Below the pieces are notes generated by a model. It worked only from the letters and a program-made list of their open reading frames with translations, did not search any database and was not told the origin of the DNA. The position numbers and the translations under genes are program-made. Below are positions 62,801-64,000 of a stretch of DNA of 64,000 nt, piece after piece. The stretch is taken from assembly GCF_016802725.1 (NCBI RefSeq), contig NC_052671.1:6139001-6203000 (forward strand), read 5' to 3'. Origin of the DNA: Solenopsis invicta (lineage: Eukaryota; Arthropoda; Insecta; Hymenoptera; Formicidae). The first letter of the stretch is position 1. Every line of letters begins with the position of its first letter.

Positions 62801-64000
62801 GGAAAATGGTTGAAAAATCCGGGAAACTCACGAAACGTTGTAACCTTGTATAATAAAAATATGTTAAAGTTACATCTCTAAGAGAAATCTTTGTTGTATC
62901 ATTTATATCAGAATCTCCAAGAGATTAAATCAACACAACTGTTTTTAATAACTTCAAATATTACGGAATGTTACTTACTTTAATTAAAACGCGTCACCGT
63001 AAGTGTGCTCGTACTCGGCGGAAAATTAACGCGGAAGATTAGTTTTGCCTTCCCGGACTTTAAGAATTGACCTTTTGTCTTCCGCTAACTGCATTACGGG
63101 CAACAACAAGCGCAATACGAGCGAGCGCAATGTCTCTTAACATCTGCATTTACTATCTCCCAGATAGAGACTAGCGAAGCACTTCTACAGAACGACTGTG
63201 CGTCATTTGCATTGCCGATAAATGCGTGTCGTTGACGAAGTCGTGCGGCGATAACACTTCGCCATTCCTCGAATTCTCAAGGACCTTGGCCGATTTAATG
63301 GATGACGAGCGCGAATCGTAAACTGCGAACTCCGTTTTGCCGTCGCAGAATCACCAGCGCGGATAATTCCACCGTTAGAAATGCGTGCGCGCGCGTGGAC
63401 GCGCGATAATCACCGGTGAAAATATTTGCGCTGTATTATGTGGCCCGTATGTTCGCCCCGCGATAGAACCGACAATCAGTACACCGGCGCTGTCACATCG
63501 TCGTAATTAGGCAAATAAAGCGGTTGCGAAGTAGATGCGGCGCGCAGGCTTGTTTTTGCGCGCGAATGCGGCGGCTCGATAGATTATTCATTCACAATTA
63601 TGCGCCGTTCTGCCGCACGAGTGATTGATTTTATGCGATGCAAGCTGAATGATATCTTTCTTGACTCGTTTAACCCTTGATCTATTTATATAATTAGTTA
63701 CGGGAATTATGACTCCATCATGCTTTTATTGCATCGCTAATCTAGACTCTGGTCTTTAAATTAATAATCCTTTTACGGTACTTGGAGTTAATTCGAATCA
63801 ATAAACAAGCAATTTCGTGCATATTTCACATTTAACTGCGATTTAACTGCGATAGAGAATTAAAACCCGCTTTCAGTAAGCATGTTTTAAAGTAATTAGA
63901 GCGTTTACTAACCCATGTGGAAAATCTTAATATAGCCGGACTTTTAAAACGAAGATGATGCTAAAAAATATATATGAACGCATTTGCGTCTCTTTAATTT

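Larger units (their letters stand above)
45415..64000 (+). other. sfl: sfl intron 2 (start; continues past the window)
   Basis: The donor GTGAGT at 45415-45420 opens an intron whose acceptor is not in the window. I looked for the expected next NDST residues (around K-Y-K-x-E-V and N-R-E-L-L-D-K-Y-C) and saw none in any frame to 64000. The intron is therefore at least 18,586 bp. It contains GA microsatellites, CpG-rich stretches (about 47.5-49.7 kb and 54.9-55.3 kb), a MITE and an internally deleted mariner, listed separately. The remaining stretches (about 50-52.4, 53-54.6, 55.4-61.9 and 62.9-64 kb) hold nothing I can assign. Confidence 0.8.

Noticed and set aside
45415..64000. Search for sfl exon 3
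   Set aside because: No frame shows the expected NDST continuation with a preceding acceptor, so it is placed beyond the window.
1..64000. CRISPR arrays, bacterial-type operons, rRNA genes, telomeric TTAGG arrays
   Set aside because: No regularly spaced repeats, no RBS-led gene clusters, no rRNA-like segments and no TTAGG arrays were seen.

Overview
The window looks like insect nuclear DNA, most likely from a hymenopteran such as an ant. It is AT-rich with CpG-dense patches, has many microsatellites and mariner/MITE relics, and shows GT-AG spliced coding exons in very long introns. There are no operons, Shine-Dalgarno sites or long open frames. The taxon is an inference from these features; no marker gene fixes it.

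One protein-coding gene is recognisable. It is the 5' part of sulfateless (sfl), the heparan sulfate N-deacetylase/N-sulfotransferase (NDST), on the + strand. Coding exon 1 (16381-16556) encodes the cytosolic tail and the type II membrane anchor. Coding exon 2 (45217-45414) encodes the stem and the start of the lumenal domain, with the family signature DPKVLVFVETLYSRLGREI. Both exons end in phase 2 and join in frame to give 125 residues. Intron 1 is 28,660 bp. Intron 2 starts at 45415 and runs past the window end (at least 18,586 bp), so the catalytic domains lie downstream.

Layout: 1-14829 is upstream non-coding DNA with a perfect AT palindrome, GAC repeats, a tandem duplication and a decayed C2H2 zinc-finger relic (11995-12405). 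14830-16380 is a CpG-rich stretch, probably the promoter and 5' leader of sfl. Intron 1 holds a 151-bp tandem duplication, several foldback (MITE-like) elements and a minus-strand mariner relic just before exon 2. Intron 2 holds the second copy of a roughly 110-bp direct repeat, (GA)n tracts in CpG-rich DNA, a candidate regulatory block near 52.5 kb, a MITE and an internally deleted mariner copy.

I found no rRNA, tRNA, CRISPR array or new multigene system. The most unusual items are the zinc-finger relic that keeps C2H2 spacing while losing most metal ligands, the cluster of foldback elements and direct repeats around exon 2, and the very large sfl introns.
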